Source of the DNA: Vibrio echinoideorum
GTDB lineage: Bacteria > Pseudomonadota > Gammaproteobacteria > Enterobacterales > Vibrionaceae
DNA: 64,000 bases
Assembly (NCBI RefSeq): GCF_024347455.1
Contig: NZ_AP025483.1
Location: forward strand, 3,472,001-3,536,000
Direction: 5' to 3'
Shown here: one piece after another, positions 47,939 to 57,131 of the stretch
Position numbering within the stretch: position 1 is the stretch's first letter
Layout of the letters: each line of letters opens with the position of its first letter
The notes under the pieces: model-generated
Seen by the model: the letters and a program-made list of their open reading frames with translations, nothing else
Told to the model about the DNA's origin: nothing
Databases searched by the model: none
Program-made: the position numbers and the translations under genes

Positions 47939-48922
47939 TTACTTAATGCACATGACATTAAGCAATGAAGACCCTTTCAATTGGTTTACGTTGCCATTGG
48001 TAAACAGACCCTTCTTTCCTGCACCCCAATAAGGTAGATGCATTGGCCAGTTCTGTTTTTCCATAACCTTTGAGCCTAAGATGCTTTGCCACTGCTTTTC
48101 AGTCATCAGCTTCATGTTGACCTTATTACAGACTAGCTCAGCGCTACCGTAATCTAGACGACTCCATGGCTTACCTTGCTCCATGTAAAACTGTTGTTGA
48201 TGGTCGAGAAGGTAAGGGATTGCATACTGGCTACCCGCAACATTGGCTGTCACACGGATTTCGATTTCCAGATCGTTATCTGAACTCGCGTTACCGCTTG
48301 GGAGAGCCTGAATGGCAGCAGCACTGGTTACCGCTGCCGTTTGAGTCGCTACCACAGGCTTCGCTGTCGTTTTATTCGGTGCAGGCTTAGCTTCTACTTT
48401 TGGTTTTGTCGTAGCTTTAGGCTTAACTGCTTTTGGTTCAGCCGATTTTGCCACGATAGGTTGCGACGAGGTTTTAGACTTGTCGACCATTCGAATAAAA
48501 GCTTCGTTATAGCCAGACACCTTACGCACCTGAGCTAAGTCTTTTCTCGCATCAGAGAATGTAGAATAAGGCCCGATTAAGCAACGATAGTCTCCGCCTT
48601 CAGGCTTCATCCAAACGTTGGTCGAGATTTTTTCATACAAAGGCTTTGCTCGACTCAATGACAACGGCTTATTCAGCAAGCCACATTGAACCCAAAACAG
48701 CTCGTTATCTGAATGACGTTTAGGCGCTTTACTGCCCCACACACCCTTACCGATCGGACAGGATTGTTCTAGCTGTGGTAATTGATTAGTGCTTGCCTGA
48801 GTAGCATCACATAGAACCGATTCTGCATTAACTTGGCTCGATACCAAGAGGGATACAGCGATCAGCCCCATACGATAACTTCTAATCACAGCACGACATA
48901 CAGCATTCATTGTCAATTTCAT
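47939..48922 (-). CDS. Exported SPOR-like repeat protein, envelope-associated
   Basis: A protein of about 327 residues. A signal peptide (GLIAVSLLVSSQVNAE) precedes a Cys-containing region. A SPOR-like module follows: FWVQCGLLNKPLSLSRAKPLYEKISTNVWMKPEGGDYRCLIGPYSTFSDARKDLAQVR, where the LIGPYSTFSDA pattern is typical of septal peptidoglycan-binding SPOR domains. A Lys/Pro/Ala linker (about 155-200) and a C-terminal globular domain with WPMHLPYWGAGKKGLFTNGNV come next. Probably periplasmic or outer-membrane associated. The start is uncertain: ATG 48922 is chosen over GTG codons just upstream. Confidence 0.75.
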   Translation of the reverse strand: MKLTMNAVCRAVIRSYRMGLIAVSLLVSSQVNAESVLCDATQASTNQLPQLEQSCPIGKGVWGSKAPKRHSDNELFWVQCGLLNKPLSLSRAKPLYEKISTNVWMKPEGGDYRCLIGPYSTFSDARKDLAQVRKVSGYNEAFIRMVDKSKTSSQPIVAKSAEPKAVKPKATTKPKVEAKPAPNKTTAKPVVATQTAAVTSAAAIQALPSGNASSDNDLEIEIRVTANVAGSQYAIPYLLDHQQQFYMEQGKPWSRLDYGSAELVCNKVNMKLMTEKQWQSILGSKVMEKQNWPMHLPYWGAGKKGLFTNGNVNQLKGSSLLNVMCIK

Positions 48923-49040
48923 AACCACCACTTAAACCCTTTCGGGCTAATTGTTACCGATTCTATGTCGATAAAACATGAATTCCATTTTAAGTATTAT
49001 TGACCATATCAATAATCTATAGTTCCAGATTCATTAAGCA

Positions 49041-49070
49041 AAAAAAGAGCCGTAATTGCTTACGGCTCTT
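49041..49070 (-). terminator. Terminator of the peptide ABC operon
   Basis: AAGAGCCGTA/TACGGCTCTT stem (49045-49054 and 49061-49070) with an A-run giving the U-tail on the minus strand, 40 bases after the last permease gene. Confidence 0.88.
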
Positions 49071-49109
49071 AGTTTAGTGATTTTTTTTGCTAAAAATCAA
49101 ACCGAGCTA

Positions 49110-50048
49110 TCACCCTTTATAAATTTTAGGGTTAAACACGTCACGTAACCAGTCGCCTAGTAGGTTGATAACTAGAACTAATGTTATCAAAAGCACACCT
49201 GGGAACGCTGTGATCCACCATGCTCCTGAGAAAATGTAGTTAAAGCCTGTACTAATAAGAGCACCTAGTGACGGTTGGTCTACCGGAAGACCTAAACCTA
49301 GGAAAGAAAGTGCCGCTTCTGACATGATGGCATTTGCCACCTGTACTGTAGAGATAACCAAAATTGGTGATAAACAGTTCGGTAGGATATGACGGAACAT
49401 AATGCGAGGTGCTCTAAAGCCCATCACACGCGCTGCTTCTACATACTCTTTCTTCTTCTCTGCCAATACTGATGCACGAATAGTACGCGCATACTGCGGC
49501 CATTCGGCAATACCGATAATAACCACGAGCATCAAAACAGCATACTGTGCATAGAAGTCACTACCAAAACTTGCCTTGAATATAGCCGAGACGATGATCG
49601 CGACCATCATGGTCGAGAACGAAAGCTGGACATCAGCAAAACGCATCAGGAAGCTATCAATACGACCACCAAAGTAACCCGCAGATAGACCAATAACGAT
49701 ACCAAGTGTTAGTTGAAGGCCGACCGCAAGAAAGCCAATCGTCAATGAAAGACGTGAGCCGTAAAGCATAGTCGATAGGATGTCACGACCTTGCTCATCA
49801 GTCCCCAATAGGAAACGTTCTTCTCCATCTTCCATCCAAGATGGTGGTAGCTCTGAATCCATGATGTCGATAGACGTCACGTCATATGGATCCATTGGCG
49901 CTAAAATCGGTGCTGCCAACGCCATAATTAGGAAAACGGAAAAGATTGCAAAGCTAAACATTGCGACTTTATCGCGTAAGAAATAATACAGAATGTCTGA
50001 CTGCTTAAATCGCTCCCAACGAGACGGAGCTGTTGTTGTGTGTTCCAT
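49110..50048 (-). CDS. Oligopeptide-type ABC transporter permease (DppC/OppC-like)
   Basis: A 312-residue inner-membrane permease with an N-terminal cytoplasmic stretch, one helix (about 30-50), a periplasmic loop (DPYDVTSIDIMDSELPPSW...LLGTDEQGRDILS) and the five-helix BPD_transp_1 core. The EAA loop that docks the ATPase reads YVEAARVMGFRAPRIMFRHILPN. The LGTDxxGRD signature is typical of DppC/OppC. Starts 2 bases after the other permease, so translationally coupled. Confidence 0.93.
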   Translation of the reverse strand: MEHTTTAPSRWERFKQSDILYYFLRDKVAMFSFAIFSVFLIMALAAPILAPMDPYDVTSIDIMDSELPPSWMEDGEERFLLGTDEQGRDILSTMLYGSRLSLTIGFLAVGLQLTLGIVIGLSAGYFGGRIDSFLMRFADVQLSFSTMMVAIIVSAIFKASFGSDFYAQYAVLMLVVIIGIAEWPQYARTIRASVLAEKKKEYVEAARVMGFRAPRIMFRHILPNCLSPILVISTVQVANAIMSEAALSFLGLGLPVDQPSLGALISTGFNYIFSGAWWITAFPGVLLITLVLVINLLGDWLRDVFNPKIYKG

Positions 50049-50050
50049 GA

Positions 50051-51028
50051 TTATGCTCCTTTCCCTGTAATGTTCACAGTTGGGTTAATGATGCCGTATA
50101 ACAGGTCAACAATAGTGTTCGTTACTACGAAGATCAGGCCAACAAAGATAACGTATGCAGTAATCAGTGGAGTATCCACACGGTTTATCGCTTCAAGGAA
50201 TAAGAAGCCGGTACCCGGCCACTGGAATACAGTCTCGGTCAGGATGGTGTACGCCACCATAGTACCAATTTGAACGCCGCCTACCGTTAGTACAGGTAGC
50301 ATGGTATTTTTCAAAGCGTGTTGGTAGTAGATCTTATTCAGCGCTAAGCCTTTTGCTTTACCGAACTTAATGTATTCAGAGCTCAGAACCTCTAACATCT
50401 CAGAGCGAACAAGACGAATAAACAACGGCAACATGATAGATGCCAGAGCAATACTAGGCAGAACTAAGTGTGCAAGGCCATCAAGCGTTAAGAAGCCAGA
50501 CTCCCAACCAAACCAGTTCGCAGTGTCACCACGACCGAAAGATGGTAACCAACCCAGTTCGATAGAGAACACATACATCAGCATGATTGCGGTTAAGAAC
50601 ACCGGAACCGAAATACCGACACTACTGCCCGCCATAATCAGCTTGGTGAAGAAACTTTTTGGGTGTATTGCAGAATAAACGCCTAATGGGATCGACAGAC
50701 AAACAATAATCAGAGATGCACCGAACACAAGTTCAAGCGTCGCGACCAATTTATCCAGAATCACGTCCACTGCTGGGCGTTTAAAGAAATATGAAGTACC
50801 AAGATCACCTTGTAGGGCTGCGCCTATAAAGCGAGTGTATTTTGTAATGAAGGGATCATTTAAGCCGAGATCATCACGCAGCGCTTGACGCTCCGATTCT
50901 GAAACAGATTGACCGACTAACTCACGTAACGGGTCGCCCAGGTTATCCTGAATGGCAAACGCCACCAAACTGATCACAAACATCACTATCAGTGCCTGAA
51001 ACAGGCGCTTGACCAGAAACGTAACCAT
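50051..51028 (-). CDS. Oligopeptide-type ABC transporter permease (DppB/OppB-like)
   Basis: A 325-residue permease starting VTFLVKRLFQALIVMFVISLVAFAIQD, the typical DppB first helix. It has DPLRELVGQSVSESERQALRDDLGLNDPFITKYTRF in the periplasmic loop and the EAA loop EYIKFGKAKGLALNKIYYQHALKN. It should form the transmembrane channel with the neighbouring DppC-like protein. Separated from the binding-protein gene by 181 bases containing a stable hairpin. Confidence 0.93.
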   Translation of the reverse strand: MVTFLVKRLFQALIVMFVISLVAFAIQDNLGDPLRELVGQSVSESERQALRDDLGLNDPFITKYTRFIGAALQGDLGTSYFFKRPAVDVILDKLVATLELVFGASLIIVCLSIPLGVYSAIHPKSFFTKLIMAGSSVGISVPVFLTAIMLMYVFSIELGWLPSFGRGDTANWFGWESGFLTLDGLAHLVLPSIALASIMLPLFIRLVRSEMLEVLSSEYIKFGKAKGLALNKIYYQHALKNTMLPVLTVGGVQIGTMVAYTILTETVFQWPGTGFLFLEAINRVDTPLITAYVIFVGLIFVVTNTIVDLLYGIINPTVNITGKGA

Positions 51029-51167
51029 TCCTTGCCCCTTATCTATCCATGACTATCTAGTCGAAATCCGCGACTAGACAACAAAAAATTCAGTCTTAAA
51101 AAAGGTATTTAGCCAGACTGAAAGGAAGACTAAATACCGAAACTTAAATCTATATCTTAATAATATT

Positions 51168-51192
51168 GAGAGCCTGAAAGCTTCAGGCTCTC
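51168..51192 (-). promoter_or_regulatory. Intercistronic hairpin downstream of the binding-protein gene
   Basis: An 11-bp perfect stem (GAGAGCCTGAA arm) right after the binding-protein stop, without a U-run. Such hairpins usually protect the upstream mRNA and lower permease expression. Confidence 0.6.
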
Positions 51193-51209
51193 GATTCTAG
51201 CAAGCTAGA

Positions 51210-52763
51210 TTATTTTACAACTAGGTCGCCGAAGTAAGGCATAACCATTGGGTTTACTATGTCTGCTGCACCTACGTTAGACTTCGCGCCCCACGCTTCA
51301 CTTTGCCAATGAAGAGGTACAAACGCTGCGTCGTTGTAAAGTGTTGCTTCAACGCCTTTCAGCATTTCAGAACGCTTAACTGGGTCAGTTTCAGTGTTAG
51401 AAGCTTCTACAATCGCATCCATTTCTGGGTTTGAGTAGCCAGAACAGTTGTATTGACCACGGCCAGTTTCTTCGTTACGAGTCATAGTTAAGAACTCGCT
51501 GAAGTTAGCTGAATCTTCTGTATCTGAGTGCCAGCCGATCATCATCATGTCTGCTGAACATAAATCAAACTCAGGCCAGTACTGTGCTTTAGGCATAGTC
51601 TTAAGATCAACTTTGATACCAATCTTAGACAGCATTGCCGCAGACGCTTGCGCTACTTTCGCATCGTTCACGTAACGGTTGTTTGGTGCCATCATAGTTA
51701 GCGTAAAGCCATCTTCGTAACCCGCTTCCTTCATAAGCTCTTTCGCTTTTTTCAGGTCGTAACGAGGTACTAGCGCATCATCGTGACCCGCGTAGCCTGT
51801 TGGGCTTTGCTGACCAGCCGCTGTTGCGAAACCTTTCATGATTTTCTTAACAATGCCTTCATTGTTAATAGCATGAACGATTGCTTGACGAACGCGCACA
51901 TCTTTCAGAGCTTCGTTGCTGTTTTGGTTCATTTGGAACGTAATGATACGAGTACCAGGCAGCGTTACTAGATCGATATTCTTAGCGTTTTTAACACGCT
52001 TGTGATCATTTGGCGCTACAGGGTGAATCATATCTACATCGCCAGAAAGAAGGGCAGCTACACGCGTTGCATCTTCTTTGATTGGCACAAGTGTTAGCTT
52101 GTCTACGTTACCTTTAGATTCTGTATCCCAGTAGTCATTAAAACGCTCGAACGTTACTTTAACGCCTTGTTCACGTTGAGTAACGATGAACGGACCAGTA
52201 CCTGAAACGTTAGTCGAAGCAAACGAGTTACCGTGCTTAACTAGCTCAGACTTGTCATTACCTTCGGCTGTTTGGCCAGAGTAAAACTTGCTGTCCATTG
52301 GGAAGATGTAAGTTGCTGTTTGTAGTACTAGTGGGTAAGCCGCTTTTGATACTAGTTCAACAGTATAGTCATCCACTTTTACCATTTTTTCGTATGGCGT
52401 GAAGATAGACTTAAAGTCTGGAGAAGCTTGTAGACGTTCAAAAGTCCACACAACATCATCAGCTGTCAGTTCGTTACCAGAGTGGAACTTTACACCTTTA
52501 CGTAGGTTGAAACGGAAAGTCGTATCGTCAACACGCTCCCAGCTTGATGCTAGGCGGCCTTCAAAATCCATCTCTTGTGTGAAACGTACTAGAGGGTCAA
52601 ACACCATGTGAGACATTTGTAGTGTGCCACCTGACAGCTGCTCGTGCGGATCAAGTGATACTGGGTCAGCTGCGTAGCCAACGGTAATATCTGCTGCTGC
52701 TGCACTAAAACTTAGGCCAGCTGCCATTAAAGCTACTACTAATTTGCTTTTCATGGTTTTCAT
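51210..52763 (-). CDS. Peptide ABC transporter substrate-binding protein (SBP_bac_5)
   Basis: A 517-residue periplasmic binding protein with a signal peptide (KLVVALMAAGLSFSAAAA). Family 5 hallmarks: VGYAADPVSLDPHEQLSGGT, the FNLRKGVKFHSGNELTADDVVWTFER signature and VRQAIVHAINNEGIVKKIMKGFA. Closest in feel to the DppA/OppA/SapA group; the ligand could be a peptide, nickel or another oligomer and cannot be decided here. AAGGAG precedes the ATG at 52763. Second gene of a four-gene operon. Confidence 0.93.
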   Translation of the reverse strand: MKTMKSKLVVALMAAGLSFSAAAADITVGYAADPVSLDPHEQLSGGTLQMSHMVFDPLVRFTQEMDFEGRLASSWERVDDTTFRFNLRKGVKFHSGNELTADDVVWTFERLQASPDFKSIFTPYEKMVKVDDYTVELVSKAAYPLVLQTATYIFPMDSKFYSGQTAEGNDKSELVKHGNSFASTNVSGTGPFIVTQREQGVKVTFERFNDYWDTESKGNVDKLTLVPIKEDATRVAALLSGDVDMIHPVAPNDHKRVKNAKNIDLVTLPGTRIITFQMNQNSNEALKDVRVRQAIVHAINNEGIVKKIMKGFATAAGQQSPTGYAGHDDALVPRYDLKKAKELMKEAGYEDGFTLTMMAPNNRYVNDAKVAQASAAMLSKIGIKVDLKTMPKAQYWPEFDLCSADMMMIGWHSDTEDSANFSEFLTMTRNEETGRGQYNCSGYSNPEMDAIVEASNTETDPVKRSEMLKGVEATLYNDAAFVPLHWQSEAWGAKSNVGAADIVNPMVMPYFGDLVVK

Positions 52764-52856
52764 TGCATAACTCCTTCATGCGGGAATCCAGATCCCTAGT
52801 TGTTGTATTTGCGTCTGTAATTATTTTTAGCAGGCTAAACTCCAACCCACTTATTT

Positions 52857-54584
52857 TTATACCGCGGCTTGTGCCACTGCTTTTTCTTCTCTTAATCCCG
52901 TAAATTCAGGCATCAAAGAAATTAGGTGTTTGCTGTATTCGTGTTGAGGCGATTGGAACAATTGCTCAGTTGGAGCAACCTCCAGCAGTGTCCCCATTTG
53001 CATCACGCCTACTCGGTCACACATTTGGCGAATAACCGGTAAATCGTGACTGATAAACAGCATCGTTAGATTCAGCTCATCTTGTAAATCTTTCAATAGA
53101 TTAAGAATTTGCGCCTGAACCGACACATCCAGTGCCGATGTTGGCTCATCACAAATTAGAAGACGTGGACGAGTTGCCAAAGCGCGAGCAATAGAAATAC
53201 GCTGACGTTGGCCACCTGAGAATTCGTGTGGGTATTTAACCCCAGCCATTAAACCTAAACCAACGTGCTCTAGCAGGTCGTTAACGATCTGACGAGTTTC
53301 ATTTTCGTTGCGAGTTAACTTATGGAATCGGATAGGCTCAGCAATGATATCGAATATCTTCATTCGAGGGTTCATTGATGTATAAGGGTTTTGGAAAACC
53401 ATCTGCATTTGACGACGCATTGGACGACGTTCTTTTTCAGATTTAAGTCCAGTAAGGTCAACGCCTTCAAACGTTACTTTTCCTGAGTTTGGCGCGTACA
53501 AACCAGCAATCACTCGAGCAATTGTTGATTTACCTGAGCCAGATTCACCAACAAGACCAAAAGTCTCACCTTCATGAACTTCAAAGCTTACGTTGTTTGA
53601 CGCTTGAACATACTCACGACGACTCTCAAAAAATGAATCTTTCGTCGTAAAGCGTAGATTCACGTTTTCAACATTCAACAAAGGGCCAGTGTAATCACGA
53701 TGATCTTGGCTTTGACCTAACCAGTGGTTTTTCACATCCAATGGTTCCATTTCTTGCGCGTCTTCTATGTAGCTAACAAGAGGGAAACGATCGAGCTTAC
53801 GATCTGAACGAGGAACCGCAGAGATCAGGCTGTGTGTGTATGGGTGTTCAGGAGTGCCAAGTACTTTCGCCGTTGGGCCAAACTCAACCAAATCACCGCG
53901 ATACATTACTGCTACACGGTCCGTTACGTTGGATACTACGCCCATGTCGTGCGTAACCAACATACAGCCTACGTTTTTCTTAATACATAGATCGCGAATC
54001 AAACCCAAAATCTGATCTTGGATAGAAACATCCAGTGCCGTTGTTGGTTCATCCGCAATAATAAGGTCAGGTTCACCTGCCAATGCGATCGCGATAACAA
54101 CACGCTGACGCATGCCGCCAGAGAATTGGTGTGGATACTGCTTTAAGCGATTTTCTGGTTGCGGGATACCGACTTGGTTCATCAAGTCTAAAGAGCGTTG
54201 GTAGGCTTCTTGATCCGACACCTTCATGTTGGCATGAATCGTTTCTTTTAACTGCTGTTCTACTGTGAATAGAGGGTTAAGAGAAGTCATTGGGTCTTGG
54301 AAGATAAATCCAATTTTTGAACCGCGAACTGAACGCATCTGCTCTGGAGACAAACCTGAGATTTTCTCGCCATCAAGAAATACCTCGCCGCTAGCAATGC
54401 GGCCAGGGGGGCTCAGCAAATCGATCACAGCATTACCTACTGTTGATTTACCTGCACCAGACTCACCGACAACGCCAACAATCTCACCACGTTCAATATT
54501 GAACGAAAGAGATTTTACTGCTGCGTGTACTCCATGGCGAGATGGGTATTCGATACGAAGATTTTTTACTTCTAAAAGTGACAT
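52857..54584 (-). CDS. Fused two-domain ABC transporter ATPase (DppD-DppF fusion type)
   Basis: A 575-residue protein with two complete ABC cassettes. The first has Walker A GESGAGKST, signature FSGGMRQRV and Walker B LIIADEPTTALD. The second has GESGSGKST, FSGGQRQRI and LLICDEPTSALD. Each cassette carries an oligopeptide-type C-terminal extension (HPYTHSLISAVP; HEYSKHLISLMPEF). Most Opp/Dpp systems use two separate ATPases, so this single gene supplies both. I start at ATG 54584 (GAGG 7 bases upstream, MSLLEVKNLRIEYPS), not at an ATG 114 bases upstream. It is the first gene of the operon. Confidence 0.93.
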   Translation of the reverse strand: MSLLEVKNLRIEYPSRHGVHAAVKSLSFNIERGEIVGVVGESGAGKSTVGNAVIDLLSPPGRIASGEVFLDGEKISGLSPEQMRSVRGSKIGFIFQDPMTSLNPLFTVEQQLKETIHANMKVSDQEAYQRSLDLMNQVGIPQPENRLKQYPHQFSGGMRQRVVIAIALAGEPDLIIADEPTTALDVSIQDQILGLIRDLCIKKNVGCMLVTHDMGVVSNVTDRVAVMYRGDLVEFGPTAKVLGTPEHPYTHSLISAVPRSDRKLDRFPLVSYIEDAQEMEPLDVKNHWLGQSQDHRDYTGPLLNVENVNLRFTTKDSFFESRREYVQASNNVSFEVHEGETFGLVGESGSGKSTIARVIAGLYAPNSGKVTFEGVDLTGLKSEKERRPMRRQMQMVFQNPYTSMNPRMKIFDIIAEPIRFHKLTRNENETRQIVNDLLEHVGLGLMAGVKYPHEFSGGQRQRISIARALATRPRLLICDEPTSALDVSVQAQILNLLKDLQDELNLTMLFISHDLPVIRQMCDRVGVMQMGTLLEVAPTEQLFQSPQHEYSKHLISLMPEFTGLREEKAVAQAAV

Positions 54585-55370
54585 TACCAGACCTCTACTG
54601 CTTTGGCAGCTTTCTGCCCTGTCTGCAAAATTGAATCCATTCTTACCAGAATATTGTTCTGATATTTTATACGGTTGACAATTTGGCAAATAATTCACAG
54701 AAAAGCAACAAAAATAGGATAAAAAGTCGACATTGAACGCTTAGCAAGCAAAAGCACCACATAACTATTCACCCAAAGAGCATATAGTAATAAAAATCAA
54801 CATTCTACTCATGGTGATAAACACTCACAAACCCCTTACTACAACTTGCTTGTAGAGTTAAATCAATCGTTCAGAGCAGATCTCACTGTCAGTCACAAAA
54901 AACAAATAATTATTCCAAAAAAACAATTAACATTATAGAAACAAACGCTGTTTTATTAAATTTAAACAAACAAAACAACCAGATACGAATTAATAACCAA
55001 TACTTATCACTATTAAAATAAACCCTGTAAATACAAAATAGTAAAATGAGAGGTTTACTAAATCAGAGAAGATTTAGAGCTATTTGATGCGAAGAAAGCT
55101 GTTAAATACAGGCCTTAGCGAGCAGATTTAGGGTTAGATTTCGCTTTTCGTAAGAATCTTTAGACCAAACCAATCAGTTTGTCGAATTATTGAGCGGTTA
55201 TTTTATATAAAATTCGATATAGATCTGCTGATTTAATAAAGGAAAACCCTGTATACAGATCCAACAACCTTAGAAAGGCTAGCAATTCAGGCTTGTATGA
55301 AAGGGGAATTTGATTAATGTGTTAGTAGGTAATCTGCCGAAATAGATAGGTTTTCAACACTTAAATCAAT
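54585..55370. other. AT-rich region upstream of the ABC operon
   Basis: About 790 bases without a recognisable gene. It should contain the ABC-operon promoter. Strongly AT-rich between 54890 and 55050, with no clear binding site. Confidence 0.4.
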
Positions 55371-55376
55371 CGTTGG

Positions 55377-55446
55377 AGAATGACTCGATCGGACTGGCAA
55401 TCCAGCCCACCGACCTTCTGGTCCCAAACTATCTAAATTCCAAATG
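55377..55446 (-). pseudogene. Decayed tRNA-Pro remnant 3 (most distal)
   Basis: Only the anticodon-arm portion remains recognisable: the complement carries GACCTTCTGGTCCCAAAC, close to the intact tRNA-Pro segment at 55758-55775. The acceptor and T-arm are replaced by unrelated sequence that is shared with remnant 2 (ATCCAGCCCAC). Followed on the minus strand by nothing recognisable. Confidence 0.55.
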
Positions 55447-55447
55447 G

Positions 55448-55477
55448 AAAAAAGCCCCAGTCTTTCGACTGTGGCTT
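55448..55477 (-). terminator. Terminator in the tRNA relic array (third)
   Basis: AGCCCCAGTC/GACTGTGGCT stem with one mismatch, a TTTC loop, and a U-run on the minus strand. Confidence 0.75.
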
Positions 55478-55484
55478 CTTAATG

Positions 55485-55575
55485 TGGTCGGTGAAGAGAG
55501 ATTCGGCGCGGCAGGGCTCCCTGCGGACTGGCGATCCAGCCCACGGCCCTCTGGTCTCAAATTATCTAAATTCCA
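55485..55575 (-). pseudogene. Decayed tRNA-Pro remnant 2
   Basis: Starts TGGTCGGTGAAGAG like the 3' end of the intact tRNA-Pro genes read on the plus strand, and keeps CCCTCTGGTCTCAAA of the anticodon arm. The T-arm is replaced by a GC-rich insertion and the 5' half is lost. Confidence 0.65.
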
Positions 55576-55580
55576 GGCCT

Positions 55581-55610
55581 AAAAAAGCCCCGTCATTTCT
55601 GACGGGGCTT
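55581..55610 (-). terminator. Terminator in the tRNA relic array (second)
   Basis: A 10-bp perfect stem AGCCCCGTCA/TGACGGGGCT with a TTTC loop and a six-base U-tail on the minus strand. Confidence 0.85.
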
Positions 55611-55616
55611 CTTAAG

Positions 55617-55687
55617 TGATCGGTGAAGAGACATTCTTTGGACATCAGGCGAACCCCACTTGGGTTCCAATCTAGTGATCTACAGAT
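55617..55687 (-). pseudogene. Decayed tRNA-Pro remnant 1
   Basis: Starts TGATCGGTGAAGAG, nearly identical to the intact acceptor and T-arm end, then diverges. The rest cannot fold as a tRNA. Confidence 0.55.
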
Positions 55688-55719
55688 GAAAAAAAGCTCA
55701 TCATTTCTGATGAGCTTTC
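55688..55719 (-). terminator. Terminator of the functional tRNA operon
   Basis: A 9-bp stem AGCTCATCA/TGATGAGCT with a TTTC loop and an eight-base U-tail on the minus strand, just past the last intact tRNA. Confidence 0.88.
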
Positions 55720-55726
55720 TTAAAGG

Positions 55727-55803
<77 letters not shown>

Positions 55804-55858
55804 AGACGTTTCGTTTGATTTCTCAAACTGGGAACTTCAAAGAAGTTACCAAAATTAA

Positions 55859-55935
55859 TGGGGTGGCTAACGAGATTCGAACTCGCGACCACCGGAATCA
55901 CAATCCAGGGCTCTACCAACTGAGCTATAGCCACC
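55859..55935 (-). tRNA. tRNA-His (GTG), copy 2
   Basis: A 77-nt tRNA including the extra G(-1) opposite C73 and encoded CCA. The anticodon loop TTGTGAT reads GUG. T-arm GAGTTCGAATCTC. Confidence 0.97.
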
Positions 55936-55977
55936 ACTAATTTTTTATATAACCGCTAAAAGCGATTATTGAAATAG

Positions 55978-56054
<77 letters not shown>

Positions 56055-56132
56055 ACTTTTTTGTCTCGACTCTTGGGTATAATGAGTCAACACTGGAAGC
56101 CTAAGCTACCGTTTTATTCTGTAAAGAAAGAA

Positions 56133-56209
56133 TGGGGTGGCTAACGAGATTCGAACTCGCGACCACCGGAATCACAATCCAGGGCTCTACCAACTGAGCT
56201 ATAGCCACC
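56133..56209 (-). tRNA. tRNA-His (GTG), copy 1
   Basis: A 77-nt tRNA with G(-1), anticodon GUG and encoded CCA; same sequence as the copy at 55859-55935. Confidence 0.97.
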
Positions 56210-56257
56210 ATTGTTTCTTTTTTTGCCAATTCTCACTTACCGAAGTAAGAGACCGGA

Positions 56258-56334
<77 letters not shown>

Positions 56335-56631
56335 ATGCCCTGTCGGCGGAGTGGAATAATACGTATATCACCTAATGCCGTCTAGTACTTTTTTAACTTT
56401 TTTTTCTGTTTGGTCTCTTTTTCGACAGTTAATATGTGATAAACCCCTTATTTGAGTACTACAACCCGCCACAGCTTATAAGTTGTTGTTTATTGCAACA
56501 ACTTATCGGGATATAATCACCCATTATTTACATTGGTTTAACAGTTGCTCTTTGCTGCTCAAACCAAAACACCCTTCCAACACTATAAATTGGTAAGCAT
56601 GCACTTACCTTGGGAATGTAAAGTGAGTTTA

Positions 56632-57045
56632 ATGGATATGTCTCGTCGAATTTTAAGCGTTGTCATCGCAGTTTTAACCTTTTCAACTGGCGCAATGGCT
56701 TCAGGCCTAAGCGAAGCAGAGCAAGATGCAATTGCTGAGCGCATCAAACCAGTTGGTCAAGTATACCTAATCGGCAGTGAGCCAGTAGTCGCTGAACCTA
56801 CAGGCCCTCGTGATGGCGCAGCAGTTTACGGTACCTTTTGTATCGCTTGTCACGCATCTGGCGTAAGTGGCGCACCTAAAACTGGTGATGCTGGTGACTG
56901 GGGTCCTCGTATTGCTCAAGGCCGCGACATTCTAGCTAACCACGCAATCAACGGCTTTAATGCAATGCCAGCGAAAGGTTCATGTATGGACTGTTCAGAC
57001 GACGAAATCAAAGATGCTATCGAGCACATGATTGCTGGTCTGTAA
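56632..57045 (+). CDS. Cytochrome c5 family protein
   Basis: A 137-residue periplasmic c-type cytochrome. The signal peptide (RRILSVVIAVLTFSTGAMA) is followed by a single heme site CIACH, with the axial Met probably in NAMPAKG. A C-terminal disulfide-like CMDC is typical of the c5 group. I start at ATG 56632; a nearby ATG at 56638 is also possible. Upstream in-frame codons to 56545 would spoil the signal peptide. It transfers electrons in the periplasm; the partner oxidase is unknown. Transcribed divergently from the tRNA operon and followed by a strong terminator. Confidence 0.92.
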   Translation: MDMSRRILSVVIAVLTFSTGAMASGLSEAEQDAIAERIKPVGQVYLIGSEPVVAEPTGPRDGAAVYGTFCIACHASGVSGAPKTGDAGDWGPRIAQGRDILANHAINGFNAMPAKGSCMDCSDDEIKDAIEHMIAGL

Positions 57046-57078
57046 TTTACCGATCTGTAATTAAAAATGCCAAATTCA

Positions 57079-57107
57079 AAAAAGGTGACCTCATGGTCAC
57101 CTTTTTA
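57079..57107. terminator. Bidirectional terminator between cytochrome c5 and rep
   Basis: A 10-bp stem AAAGGTGACC/GGTCACCTTT (57081-57090 and 57095-57104) with a TCAT loop, A-run and T-run. Confidence 0.9.
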
Positions 57108-57131
57108 TTGGTCTCGATTTAGAGCCAAACA

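Noticed and set aside
55373..55582. 69-codon plus-strand ORF over the tRNA remnants
   Set aside because: Arises from decayed tRNA and terminator sequence; no ribosome site or protein-like composition.
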